40,208 bases of DNA from Methylobacterium adhaesivum (GCF_022179065.1 NZ_BPQD01000022.1:1-40208); one strand, 5' to 3'. Positions 27,550 to 38,624 are shown, counted from the first letter of the stretch. Translations and numbers: made by a program. The notes: a model not told the origin generated them from the letters alone.

Positions 27550-27731
27550 GGAAAACACGAGGTCTTAACCGCAACGTCTCGTTGTCCCTGGACAATCGGC
27601 TGAAACGCCGCTCCATGGACTTGTCGTCGCGGGTTTCGCCCTAAGTCGGGGCGAGCCTGGCAATGAACGGACAGGCGCGATGCGCGGGCGCCATCGGCCG
27701 ACCGCGCGGCCTCGAGAAGGGGAACGCCACG

Positions 27732-29000
27732 GTGAACCTAGCCTACTATTGGTACGAGACCGCCCGGATCATGACGACGCCGGCGCGGGTCGCCGCCGAC
27801 ATGATCAAGCACAGCCTCGAGAACCCGGCCAATCCCCTCGCGTACGGTCCGTACGCCCGCAGCATGGCGGCGGCCTGCGAGATGTTTGAGCGCGTGACGC
27901 GACGCTATGCCAAGCCGGCCTTCGGGCTCAGCGGCACCTGGGTCGACGGCGTGAGCGTGCCGGTGAGCGAACGCGTGGTGTGGGAGCGTCCGTTCTGCCG
28001 GGCCATCACCTTCGACCGTGGGTTCGTCCGCGGACCCGGGGAGACGCAGCCCACGCTCCTCATCGTCGCTCCCATGTCGGGGCACTACGCCACTCTGCTG
28101 CGCGGCACGGTGGAGGCGATGCTGCCGAACCATCAGGTGTTCATCACCGACTGGACCGATGCCCGCATGGTGCCCCTCAGCGCCGGGCGCTTCGACCTCG
28201 ACACCTACATCGATTACCTCATCGAGCTGTTCACGGCGCTGGGGCCAGACCTTCACGTGATGGCCGTGTGCCAGCCCGCCGTCCCTGTGCTCGCCGCCAT
28301 CGCGGTGATGGAGGCGCGGGGACAGAACCCCAGTCCCGTCTCCATGACTCTCATGGGTGGGCCCATCGACACCCGCCGCTCACCCACGGCCGTGAATTGC
28401 CTCGCCCAGGAGCGTGGCACGGAGTGGTTCGAGCGCAACTGCATCACCACCGTGCCGGCGGGCTATCCAGGCGCGTGGCGCAGTGTCTATCCGGGGTTCT
28501 TCCAGCTCTCGGGCTTCATGGCGATGAACCTCGATCGCCACGTCAACGCCCATGCCGAGATGTTCGACCACCTCGTCACCGGAGACGGCGACTCCGCCGA
28601 GAAGCACCGGGACTTCTACGATGAGTATCTCGCGGTGATGGACCTCACGGCGGAGTTCTATCTGCAAACGGTCAAGACCGTGTTCGTCGACCACGCCCTA
28701 CCCAAGGGGACGATGATGCACGCGGGCACGCCCGTCGACCTCGGGGCGATCCGGACCTGCGCCATTCTCGCCATCGAGGGCGAGAACGACGACATTTCCG
28801 GTGTCGGCCAGACCAAGGCGGCCCTCGACCTCACGCCGAACCTGGCTCCCGAGCGCAAGGACTATCACCTCCAGCAGGGGGTCGGACATTACGGGGTCTT
28901 CAACGGCTCGCGCTACCGCACGGTGATCGCGCCCCGCATCGCCGAATTCATCCGCGCCATGCAGGCCCGCCCCGCCCTCTCGCACGAGGCGACGGCCTGA
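27732..29000 (+). CDS. phaZ: Intracellular PHB depolymerase
   Basis: Alpha/beta hydrolase that degrades native intracellular poly(3-hydroxybutyrate) granules. The 422-residue form from GTG 27732 begins LAYYWYETARIMTTPAR. The catalytic Cys180 lies in VMAVCQPAVPV (Cys instead of Ser is typical of the PhaZa type), with the Asp353/354 of IEGENDDISGVGQT and His386 of GVGHYGVFNG completing the triad. AAGGGGAA precedes the GTG; an ATG at 27663 would add 23 residues of low-complexity sequence. The gene diverges from regB, with the GTACG dyad between. Confidence 0.93.
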   Translation: MNLAYYWYETARIMTTPARVAADMIKHSLENPANPLAYGPYARSMAAACEMFERVTRRYAKPAFGLSGTWVDGVSVPVSERVVWERPFCRAITFDRGFVRGPGETQPTLLIVAPMSGHYATLLRGTVEAMLPNHQVFITDWTDARMVPLSAGRFDLDTYIDYLIELFTALGPDLHVMAVCQPAVPVLAAIAVMEARGQNPSPVSMTLMGGPIDTRRSPTAVNCLAQERGTEWFERNCITTVPAGYPGAWRSVYPGFFQLSGFMAMNLDRHVNAHAEMFDHLVTGDGDSAEKHRDFYDEYLAVMDLTAEFYLQTVKTVFVDHALPKGTMMHAGTPVDLGAIRTCAILAIEGENDDISGVGQTKAALDLTPNLAPERKDYHLQQGVGHYGVFNGSRYRTVIAPRIAEFIRAMQARPALSHEATA

Positions 29001-29069
29001 GGCGGCACACCCCCAGCAATTCGACCGGACCCGATGGCGGCGGGGCGCCGGCCCCGCTAAGCTGTGCCC

Positions 29070-29804
29070 ATGCGATTAGCCCTGCTGCGCGGGCCGGACC
29101 CGGACCATCTCGACGTCGTCCATGAGGGCGAGACCTTTCGCGTCGCCCTGCGGCGTCGGCCGACGGCGCGACGGTTGACCCTGCGGGTGTCGAGCGCCAC
29201 GGGCGAAGTCGTGATGACCCTGCCGGCCCGGACCTCGCTGGCGGTGGCTCAGAAATTCGCGGTGGGCCATGGCGGCTGGATCGCCATGCGTCTGGCGAAG
29301 CTGCCGGAGCGGATCACCTTCCAGGCCGGCGCAATCCTGCCCCTGCGCGGCGTGCCGCATCGGATCCTGCATCGCGGTGTCTCGGGCGGCCTGACGCGGA
29401 TCGAACAGGGCGCGGACGATCCCGTGATCTCGGTGGCCTGCGAGGCGCCCCATATTGCCCGGCGGATCGGCGATTTCCTGGAGCGCGAGGCGCGGCGCGA
29501 CCTGATGGCGGCGGTGACAGCCTACACGGCGGCCATCGGCCAGGCGCCGACGCGCATCACCGTGCGGGACACACGGAGCCGCTGGGGCTCCTGCACGGCG
29601 CAGGGCGCTTTGAATTTCTCGTGGCGGCTGATCCTGGCGCCGCCCGTGGTGCTCGACTACCTCGTCGCCCACGAGATGGCGCATCTCCGGGAGATGAACC
29701 ACTCGTCCCGGTTCTGGAGTCTCGTCGGCTCCATCTGCCCGAATGTCGACGAGGCGGAACGCTGGCTCAAGCGCAACGGCGCGAGCCTGCATCGCTACGG
29801 CTGA
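29070..29804 (+). CDS. YgjP/SprT-type zinc metalloprotease (DUF45)
   Basis: A 244-residue cytosolic metalloprotease-like protein. It has the DUF45 pattern: a basic N-terminus (RRRPTARRLTLRVS), IAMRLAKLPER, DTRSRWGSCTAQGALNFSWRLI and the zinc motif HEMAH (201-205) followed by His211 in MNHSSRFW. The family includes YgjP, whose substrate is not known. A GTG at 29064 would add two residues. A 7-bp hairpin (29040-29057) ends six bases before the GTG. It follows phaZ by about 69 nt. Confidence 0.9.
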   Translation: MRLALLRGPDPDHLDVVHEGETFRVALRRRPTARRLTLRVSSATGEVVMTLPARTSLAVAQKFAVGHGGWIAMRLAKLPERITFQAGAILPLRGVPHRILHRGVSGGLTRIEQGADDPVISVACEAPHIARRIGDFLEREARRDLMAAVTAYTAAIGQAPTRITVRDTRSRWGSCTAQGALNFSWRLILAPPVVLDYLVAHEMAHLREMNHSSRFWSLVGSICPNVDEAERWLKRNGASLHRYG

Positions 29805-29808
29805 ACGC

Positions 29809-30186
29809 TCAGCCCTTGACGCGCAGGACGCGGCGGCGCGAGCCGGGCTCCTCCGGCCAGGTCGGGCGGGCGTCGACCTCGCCCGGGTAGAGCGTCCGCG
29901 GCGCGACGTTGTCGCAGATCTCGCGCTGGCGCAGGATCACCGGCTGACCGAACTCGTCGCGACGGCGAATGATCCCGCCCTCATGGCAGAAACCGGCGAG
30001 TTCGGCGGACGAACCGCTGCGGCGTCCGCCAGGCGTCCGGGCGATGGGCCGGTGTTCGACGACGAGGGGACCGTCGCGGTTGAGGGAGTGCTCGATATAG
30101 GTGGTCTCGTCGACGGGCAGTGAGCCAGCCCCCGCCGGTACGACGCCGATCAGGAGCAGAAGGGCGGGAAGGGCGCAGGATCGCAT
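29809..30186 (-). CDS. Small exported protein of unknown function
   Basis: A 125-residue protein with a signal peptide (residues 1-21, RSCALPALLLLIGVVPAGAGS) and a charged, Arg-rich mature chain (Cys in LAGFCHEGG and REICDNVAP). I do not recognise a family. It converges on the DUF45 gene, with a 4-nt gap. The longer frame upstream has no signal peptide, so the ATG at 30186 is favoured. It could be a secreted stress or adhesion protein, but nothing supports a specific role. Confidence 0.6.
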   Translation of the reverse strand: MRSCALPALLLLIGVVPAGAGSLPVDETTYIEHSLNRDGPLVVEHRPIARTPGGRRSGSSAELAGFCHEGGIIRRRDEFGQPVILRQREICDNVAPRTLYPGEVDARPTWPEEPGSRRRVLRVKG

Positions 30187-30650
30187 GGCATTCGTCCGTC
30201 TTGAAGCGTGACCGTCGGGTTTAAGACCTGGGCGCAACCGGCGATAGTCTCTCGCGGGGCGTTGTTTCCGAGGAGACATTTCGGCCGAGCACGTCAAGAA
30301 ATCGCTCATCGATATGGATCAGCGCGACCAACAGTCCAGGGATCGCGGCAGTGCCGTTCACGAAATACCTGCCGGGCCGTCGTGTTCGAAGCCAGAACCG
30401 GGTGCCACCGCGAAGGTCGTGAAGCGCGCTTTGGACCATCACACCTCACCGCCGAGGACTCGGGTGCCATGTCAGGCGGCAAGATCGTCCCTTCCTCCGG
30501 CAAGAATTGCCGCCCTCCAAAGTCAGGAGCCCAACCGAAAAGACAGCCATCCGCACAACCCTTTGTTTTAATTAAGTTGAGAGGAATGCGCTCCGTGGTC
30601 TACGCCTTGCTTGGTTAAGAAAGCTTACACCATCCAGGCGAGGTCCCCCC
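30187..30650. other. Gene-poor region, no convincing gene
   Basis: A 464-bp segment between the small exported-protein gene and the 103-residue gene. Competing frames on both strands (an 85-residue frame at 30314-30571, a 73-residue frame at 30221-30442) have weak third-position GC and no recognised motif. An AT-rich spot (TTTGTTTTAATTAAG, near 30562-30576) may belong to the promoter of the next gene. I see no RNA gene. Confidence 0.5.
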
Positions 30651-30962
30651 ATGAAGGTATCGAGCATCACCGCTTCCTCGGCATGGCCCGTTTCCAAGTC
30701 CGCGAGCACGCGCACCGCCACCAAGGATACCGACACCACATCGTCGGACAGCGTGGCCGGCGACTTTCTCAAGTACGCCAAGATGTCGCCGCTGGAGCGA
30801 ATGCGGGCCAACATCCTCAAGGGCATGAATATGACCGAGGACCAGTTGAGCGCCCTGTCCCTGCAGGAGCGGCAGACGGTCGAGGATCAGATCAAGGATC
30901 AGGTCAAAAAGTTGATGGCCAACAACGGCGGTACGGACCGGCTCGTCGACATCCGGGCCTGA
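30651..30962 (+). CDS. Small conserved-looking helical protein
   Basis: A 103-residue protein with no cysteines or signal peptide. The first ~35 residues are Ser/Thr-rich; residues ~45-90 (MSPLERMRANILKGMNMTEDQL, then ALSLQERQTVEDQIKDQVKKLM) form an amphipathic helical region. A GAGG element lies upstream of the ATG. I recall similar short proteins in Hyphomicrobiales but know no function. It is isolated from neighbours and probably has its own promoter. Confidence 0.6.
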   Translation: MKVSSITASSAWPVSKSASTRTATKDTDTTSSDSVAGDFLKYAKMSPLERMRANILKGMNMTEDQLSALSLQERQTVEDQIKDQVKKLMANNGGTDRLVDIRA

Positions 30963-31044
30963 CCACCATGCAGTCCCCGTGACACGGAACATCGTCGACT
31001 GAGCGATCGCCGCATCACGGGGTGCCGTACCGGATCACATCCGC

Positions 31045-33672
<2,628 letters not shown>

Positions 33673-33807
33673 GTCCGCCACCTTTCCCGTACCGGCCCGG
33701 TCCCGCCCGCGTGATGCAGCACGGCCTCACCGAAACGATGTCCCCCGGCCCGAGTTTCCAGGAACTCGCCGCGAGAACCCCGGCACCACGATGGTCTCCG
33801 GTCTCCA

Positions 33808-33840
33808 AGATGTGGTGTTGCAATTTCGCACCACAAGGGG
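33808..33840 (-). promoter_or_regulatory. Sigma32-like promoter candidate of clpB with dyad
   Basis: On the minus strand, CCCCTTG (33840-33834) is followed after 18 nt by CCACATCT (33815-33808), close to the heat-shock sigma32 pattern CTTG...CCCCATnT but with the spacer at the long end. A perfect 7-bp inverted repeat (TGTGGTG 33811-33817 and CACCACA 33829-33835, 11-nt spacer) overlaps both boxes. The predicted leader to the clpB ATG is about 130 nt. Confidence 0.4.
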
Positions 33841-33924
33841 CTTGGACCGGTCTCGTGCCGGGCGCCGACGGGGAAATCGATCGGCCGCTTGCGCCGTCCG
33901 GGGTCGGGAGGCCATGCTCGTGCG

Positions 33925-34707
33925 ATGACCTCCGATCTGCATCTGGCCGCCCTCCACCGCTATCCCGTAAAGGGCCTGTCCCCCGAACGCCTCGACACCG
34001 CAGCCCTCGATGCCGGCGGGTACTTTCCGGGTGATCGCTTGTTTGCCGTCGAGAACGGCCCATCGGGGTTCGACCCGAGGGCGCCCATCCACCAGCCCAA
34101 GATCAAGTTTCTCATGCTCATGCGGCACGAGGCGCTCGCCTGCCTCGACGTACGCTACGCGGCGGACGAGAACAGCCTGACGATCCGGCACGGGGGCCAG
34201 ATCGTTGCACGTGGTGACCTCGGGACGGCGGAGGGACGCGCCGTCATCGCGGGCTTTCTCGCCGACTATCTGCCCGAGGCCCTGCGAGGACCGCTGGCGG
34301 TTCTCGCCGCCCCGGACGGCTTCCGCTTCACCGATTCACCGCGCGGCTACGTTTCGCTGCTCAACCTCGCGAGCGTCGCGGCCATCGAGACCATGACGGG
34401 CGCGGCCGTCGATCCCTTACGATTTCGGGCCAACCTCCACATCGCGGGCCTCGCGGCATGGCGCGAACTCGACCTCGTGGGTCGGACGCTCACAACGCCG
34501 GACGGCGTGGCCTTACGGGTCCTCAAGCGCACCGAGCGTTGCGCCGCGACCAATGTCGATCCGGTCACGGGGCTTCGCGATCTCGCGATCCCCCACACCC
34601 TGTCGCGCCACCTCGGCCACACGGATTGCGGCGTCTATGCTGAGGTGGTGGCCGGCGGCGTCCTCAAGGTCGGCGACCGCCTCGATCTGGCCGAAACGTC
34701 CCACTGA
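33925..34707 (+). CDS. MOSC domain protein
   Basis: A 260-residue protein with an N-terminal MOSC-associated beta-barrel (HRYPVKGLSPERLDTAALDAGGYFPGDRLFAV) and a C-terminal MOSC domain (VDPLRFRANLHIAGL, VLKRTERCAATNVDPVTGLRD with Cys206, GHTDCGVYAEVV). MOSC proteins carry molybdenum cofactor or sulfur and include mARC-like N-hydroxylated compound reductases; the substrate here is unknown. The ATG at 33925 is the most plausible start, although GGGAGG is 13 nt away and the mini-frame ATG CTC GTG CGA TGA overlaps it; a longer start at 33889 is possible. Confidence 0.88.
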   Translation: MTSDLHLAALHRYPVKGLSPERLDTAALDAGGYFPGDRLFAVENGPSGFDPRAPIHQPKIKFLMLMRHEALACLDVRYAADENSLTIRHGGQIVARGDLGTAEGRAVIAGFLADYLPEALRGPLAVLAAPDGFRFTDSPRGYVSLLNLASVAAIETMTGAAVDPLRFRANLHIAGLAAWRELDLVGRTLTTPDGVALRVLKRTERCAATNVDPVTGLRDLAIPHTLSRHLGHTDCGVYAEVVAGGVLKVGDRLDLAETSH

Positions 34708-34747
34708 CGACGGGATCGCCCGGTTCGGCGTGGGCCATGCCGCCGGA

Positions 34748-35023
34748 TCAGATCGCGTCCCGGGGCACGAGCACCACGGCCGCCGCGTAGCCGGCCCGCC
34801 GGAGCCGACGCAGGTCGGCGTGACGGCGCTCGCAGGTGACCTTGAGATAGCGGTCGTCGCCCTCCAGCAGATTGGTGGACGCGGCCACCACCTGCCCGTG
34901 GACCAGGCATTCCATCGGCGTGCGCGCGGGGGACACGATGACGTCGAGGGCCGTTGCCCGCGAGCAATGATCGGTGGGGACGAGGGACGCGCAGACGAGG
35001 GCAACGGACAGCAGATCGGACAT
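34748..35023 (-). CDS. Small cysteine-containing exported protein
   Basis: A 91-residue protein with a short hydrophobic N-terminus (SDLLSVALVCASLVP) and cysteines at 11, 20, 39 and 64 (TDHCSRATALDV, TPMECLVHGQ, KVTCERRHADL), suggesting export and disulfide bonds. A GxYAAAVVLVPRD tail follows. I do not recognise the family. AAGGGG lies 6-7 nt before the ATG at 35023, which supports the start. The gene converges on the MOSC protein gene. Confidence 0.6.
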   Translation of the reverse strand: MSDLLSVALVCASLVPTDHCSRATALDVIVSPARTPMECLVHGQVVAASTNLLEGDDRYLKVTCERRHADLRRLRRAGYAAAVVLVPRDAI

Positions 35024-35223
35024 AACGGACCCCTTGTTCGAATGGCGAAGAAGGTCCGCGGAGTTGCTCGGGCGTTCGAGCGGCCGCGTGATCGTTGTCT
35101 CGAGCGTTCCCCAAAATACCGTTTCTGAAAGTCTTCTTGGCGTTCGATGACGGGCACGCATACCGCGTGCCACGAGATTTGCCCGGCGGGCGTCTCTGGA
35201 GAGCGCCGGTGCGCGCCGCCCGT

Positions 35224-35490
35224 TCAATCGCCGCTTTGGGGCAGAACCGACCCGGACTCGGCACGCGGCAGCAGGGCCGCCACGGCATCGAGGTCGACGA
35301 TGTAGTTCTCCGTCAGTTGATGCCAGAGATCCGCCGTCGAGGACGCTTCGGCGCCGAAGCGATAGAGTGCGGTGAGAAGCGGGCCGGGACTGGTAAGAGT
35401 CGGGCGGGCAACGAATAGATCGGCGTCAAGCATCGGCTTAAGCCCCTGGGCGACAAGTCTTATCATCGCGGATGACGGTAAAATTTCCAT
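35224..35490 (-). CDS. Small hypothetical protein, weakly supported
   Basis: An 88-residue open frame from ATG 35490. The first 20 residues are hydrophobic but short, and the chain (LFVARPTLTSPGPLLTAL, LWHQLTENYIVDLDAVAALL) is Leu/Ala-rich with no cysteine. An inner ATG would give 68 residues. I do not recognise it. A hairpin (35153-35171, GGCACGC/GCGTGCC) downstream may end it. It could be noncoding. Confidence 0.4.
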   Translation of the reverse strand: MEILPSSAMIRLVAQGLKPMLDADLFVARPTLTSPGPLLTALYRFGAEASSTADLWHQLTENYIVDLDAVAALLPRAESGSVLPQSGD

Positions 35491-35688
35491 AAATGTCCGG
35501 CTCGAAACCTAAAGAAACGCCTTTTTCAAGTGATCGATCGTCACGGCGGAATCCTCGGCGCCCGCGTTCCGCCGAGGACGGATCGAGTCCAACGGCGTGG
35601 CAGGAAAAATGGCCGGGAACCGGAGCCTTCGGGCGGGCGTCTCTAAACCCGTATCTCCCGCGATACGCCGGATCTCGACGAGTAGACG

Positions 35689-36258
35689 ATGGACGCTCAG
35701 CCCCTGCCCGCTTCCGCCTTCACGGCGCCCGCCATCCTTCTGTCAGGCACCGTCGATCAGGACATGTACAAGGATTTCCGAAGCCAGCTCGACGCGGCGG
35801 CGGACCGGGATTTCGTCGTCGTCGAACTTTCGACCCTGGGCGGCGATCCGGAAGTGGCGCGTATGATGGGGGAGGACATCCGCTTCGCCAGCGCCCTCGA
35901 CCCGCATCGGCGGATCGTCTTCCTGGGTAAAGCCGCCATCTACTCGGCGGGCACCACCTTCATGAGCTTCTTTGCCCGCTCCAACCGCTATCTCACGCGC
36001 GGCACGCGCCTGATGATCCACGAGCGGAAGATCGCCAAGACCCTGACGATCAACGGCCCACTGACCACCTGCATCGCCACGGTGAAGGCCGCGCTCCATG
36101 AGCTGGAATGTTCCATCGAGATCCAGAACGAAGGCTTCGCCAATCTCGTCATCGGCTCCACCGTGACCCTCGACGAAGTCCTCACCCGCGCGCCGTCGAA
36201 CTGGTACATCGAGGCCGACGAGGCGCGCCGCCTCGGCCTGATCGAGGCCGTGATCTAG
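35689..36258 (+). CDS. ClpP-like serine peptidase
   Basis: A 189-residue protein with the ClpP/crotonase fold. The nucleophile is Ser86 (AAIYSAGTTFMS) and the general base His111 in RLMIHERK; the Asp is not assignable from sequence. The N-terminus (DAQPLPASAFTAPAILLSG) replaces the axial-loop start of ClpP, and the hydrophobic-pocket residues used to dock ClpX/ClpA are not evident, so it may be a stand-alone or regulatory protease. It sits upstream of argB, on the same strand (132-nt gap), and 2 kb from clpB. The closest annotation in public genomes would be ATP-dependent Clp protease proteolytic subunit. Confidence 0.8.
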   Translation: MDAQPLPASAFTAPAILLSGTVDQDMYKDFRSQLDAAADRDFVVVELSTLGGDPEVARMMGEDIRFASALDPHRRIVFLGKAAIYSAGTTFMSFFARSNRYLTRGTRLMIHERKIAKTLTINGPLTTCIATVKAALHELECSIEIQNEGFANLVIGSTVTLDEVLTRAPSNWYIEADEARRLGLIEAVI

Positions 36259-36390
36259 AAGGGTTGGGACGAGGTCCCGCGACGCGGCGCACAAAAATCC
36301 CGCCCGGCTGCTTCGCAGAGTCACATGCCTGGGTTAGAAACCCGGCGCCGTGCAAGCTCGCCCGGCACGCATCGAGGAACGAGCCCCACG

Positions 36391-37287
36391 ATGAAAGACC
36401 CGTTGCCGAACGTGCACGTGCGTGCCGAGGTTCTGGTTCAGGCGCTGCCGCACATGCAGCGTTACGATCAGGAGATCGTCGTCATCAAGTATGGCGGGCA
36501 CGCCATGGGCGACCGGGCCGCGGCGGAGGATTTCGCCGAGGACATCGTTCTGCTCGAGCAATCCGGCCTCAAGCCGATCGTTGTGCATGGCGGCGGGCCG
36601 CAGATCGGTCGGATGCTCGGGCGGCTCGGCATCGAATCCGAATTCAAGGGCGGTCTTCGCGTGACCGACGAGGCCACCGTCGAGGTGGTCGAGATGGTCC
36701 TGGCCGGGTCCATCAACAAGCAGATCGTCGGGTGGATCTCGGCCGAGGGCGGCCGCGCCATCGGCCTGTGCGGCAAGGACGGCAACATGGTGCGGGCCAA
36801 GAAGGCCCTGCGCACGGTCGTCGATCCGGAGAGCAAGGCGGAGACGGAGATCGATCTCGGCCTCGTGGGCGAGCCCGACCACGTCGAGCGCGGCGTCCTT
36901 GACGCGGTGCTGAAGGCCGAACTGATTCCGGTCCTCGCCCCCGTGGCGTTCGGGGCAGACGGACAGACCTACAACGTCAACGCCGACACCTTCGCGGGTG
37001 CCATCGCGGGGGCGCTGCGGGCCAAGCGCCTGCTGCTCCTCACCGACGTGCCGGGCGTCCTCGACAAGGACAAGAAGCTCATCCCCGAACTGACCCTCGA
37101 AGATTGCCGGCGCCTCATCGCCGACGGCACCATCACGGGCGGCATGATCCCGAAGGTCGAAACCTGCATCTACGCCCTCGAGCAGGGCGTGGAAGCGGTG
37201 GTCATCCTCGACGGCAAGGTGAGCCATGCCGTGCTGCTGGAGCTGTTCACCGATTACGGTGCCGGCACCCTCATCCGCCGGAGCTGA
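36391..37287 (+). CDS. argB: Acetylglutamate kinase
   Basis: Phosphorylates N-acetylglutamate in arginine synthesis, 298 residues. Visible family features are [12 protein letters not shown] (Lys of the nucleotide site), [36 protein letters not shown], the [34 protein letters not shown] segment, and GGMIPKVE near the C-terminus. The long N-terminal helix ([12 protein letters not shown]) marks the arginine-feedback-inhibited hexameric type. The ATG at 36391 has GAGG upstream. Confidence 0.97.
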   Translation: MKDPLPNVHVRAEVLVQALPHMQRYDQEIVVIKYGGHAMGDRAAAEDFAEDIVLLEQSGLKPIVVHGGGPQIGRMLGRLGIESEFKGGLRVTDEATVEVVEMVLAGSINKQIVGWISAEGGRAIGLCGKDGNMVRAKKALRTVVDPESKAETEIDLGLVGEPDHVERGVLDAVLKAELIPVLAPVAFGADGQTYNVNADTFAGAIAGALRAKRLLLLTDVPGVLDKDKKLIPELTLEDCRRLIADGTITGGMIPKVETCIYALEQGVEAVVILDGKVSHAVLLELFTDYGAGTLIRRS

Positions 37288-37299
37288 CGACCGGGATCC

Positions 37300-37320
37300 G
37301 GCTCGCCTCCTCGGCGAGCC
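37300..37320 (+). terminator. Hairpin after argB (weak terminator)
   Basis: Perfect 8-bp inverted repeat GGCTCGCC/GGCGAGCC (37300-37307 and 37313-37320) with a 5-nt loop, 13 nt after the argB stop. No T-run follows, so it would be Rho-assisted or only an mRNA 3' stabiliser. It lies in the region before the HAD protein start. Confidence 0.4.
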
Positions 37321-37444
37321 GGCGCAGGGGTGCGGAATGCGGCGATCGGCATTCCCGCGAACAGTAGAGCTTCCTTTTTCGCCAAGCTGCCCCATCTTAG
37401 CCGTCCCGGCCGGATCACCCGGCCCGCATCCAAGTCGTACCGCC

Positions 37445-38173
37445 TTGTTCCTTCCCGGCGAAAGCCACTTCACCTCCGCCGGCTCCCGAGGCTTCGACCA
37501 TGTCGATACCTGGGTGTTCGACCTCGACAACACGCTCTATCCGAGCGACGCGCGGGTCTGGCCGCAGGTGGACGAGCGCATCACCCTCTACGTGATGCGC
37601 CTCTATGGGCTCGACGGCCTCTCCGCCCGAGCCCTTCAGAAGTATTTCTATCATCGCTACGGCACCACGCTGAAGGCGCTGATGACCGAGGCGGCCATCG
37701 ACCCGCACGATTTTCTCGACTTCGCCCACGACATCGACCACTCCACCATCGCCCTCGATCCGGCGCTCGGCACCGCCATTGCGGATCTGCCCGGACGCAA
37801 GCTCATTCTCACCAACGGATCGCGGCGGCACGCCGAGAGCGTGGCGCGCAAGATCGGGATCCTCGATCATTTCGAGGATGTGTTCGATATCGCCGATGCG
37901 GATTTCGTCCCGAAGCCCGAACGCTCGACCTACGAGCGTTTCCTCCTGCGCCATGGCGTCGATCCCCGCCGCTCGGCCCTGTTCGAGGACATCGCCCGCA
38001 ACCTCGTGGTTCCCCATGAGATCGGCATGGCGACGGTGCTGGTGGTGCCCCGGACCCTCGACCCTTTCCGGGAGGCGTTCGAGCAGGAAGCCGTCCGGGA
38101 GGCGCATATCGACCACATCACCAGCGATCTCGCGGGCTTCCTCGCCGAGCGAATCCTGCCGGTGATCCGGTGA
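37445..38173 (+). CDS. HAD-family pyrimidine 5'-nucleotidase
   Basis: A HAD phosphatase of the pyrimidine 5'-nucleotidase type, 242 residues from TTG 37445. The catalytic DxD is Asp26/Asp28 in VFDLDNTLYPSDARVWP, motif II is ILTNGSRRHA, the Lys of motif III is in VPKPERSTYE, and motif IV is FEDIARNL. The upstream 36 codons after an ATG at 37337 have low GC3 and are not convincing, though AGGGG precedes it; the start is thus uncertain and residues 1-15 are tentative. The gene follows argB, the usual alphaproteobacterial order. Confidence 0.85.
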   Translation: MFLPGESHFTSAGSRGFDHVDTWVFDLDNTLYPSDARVWPQVDERITLYVMRLYGLDGLSARALQKYFYHRYGTTLKALMTEAAIDPHDFLDFAHDIDHSTIALDPALGTAIADLPGRKLILTNGSRRHAESVARKIGILDHFEDVFDIADADFVPKPERSTYERFLLRHGVDPRRSALFEDIARNLVVPHEIGMATVLVVPRTLDPFREAFEQEAVREAHIDHITSDLAGFLAERILPVIR

Positions 38174-38592
38174 GCACGACAGCGGAGGACGACTGGGCCG
38201 GGCGTCATGCCCCGTCCCTCGCGGATATGGAAACCCTGGCGCGGGCGGCCTTCGAAGCTCTGCCCGAGGAATTCCGCGCCCTGTGTCCGGGAGTGATCGT
38301 CCACGTCGAGGATTTCCCCGACGACGAGACCTTGACGGAGATGGACTGCGCCAGCGAGTTCGATCTGCTGGGCCTCTTCCGGGGGATCGGGCTCGCCCAG
38401 GCCGGCGACATCGCGACGGGTCAGATGCCGAACCAAATCTGGCTCTATCGCCGACCCCTGTTGGACTACTGGGCCGAGCACGAGGAGACCCTCGGGCACC
38501 TCGTCACCCATGTCCTCGTCCACGAGATCGGACACCATTTCGGTCTGTCGGACGGCGACATGGAGGCCATCGAGGCGCGCGCCGACACCTGA
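38170..38592 (+). CDS. Zincin-like metallopeptidase family protein
   Basis: A 140-residue protein of the short zincin type. The motif is HVLVHEIGHHFGLSDGD (His118, Glu119, His122, with Asp128), preceded by GVIVHVEDFPDDE. The GTG start overlaps the HAD stop (GTGA), so translation is coupled. It is likely cytoplasmic since no signal peptide or hydrophobic segment is seen. Function in the cell is not established; a link with nucleotide turnover is only suggested by the neighbour. Confidence 0.87.
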   Translation: MSTTAEDDWAGRHAPSLADMETLARAAFEALPEEFRALCPGVIVHVEDFPDDETLTEMDCASEFDLLGLFRGIGLAQAGDIATGQMPNQIWLYRRPLLDYWAEHEETLGHLVTHVLVHEIGHHFGLSDGDMEAIEARADT

Positions 38593-38624
38593 ACCGGCGG
38601 GTCGGAATTGCCCGACCGCCGCCG

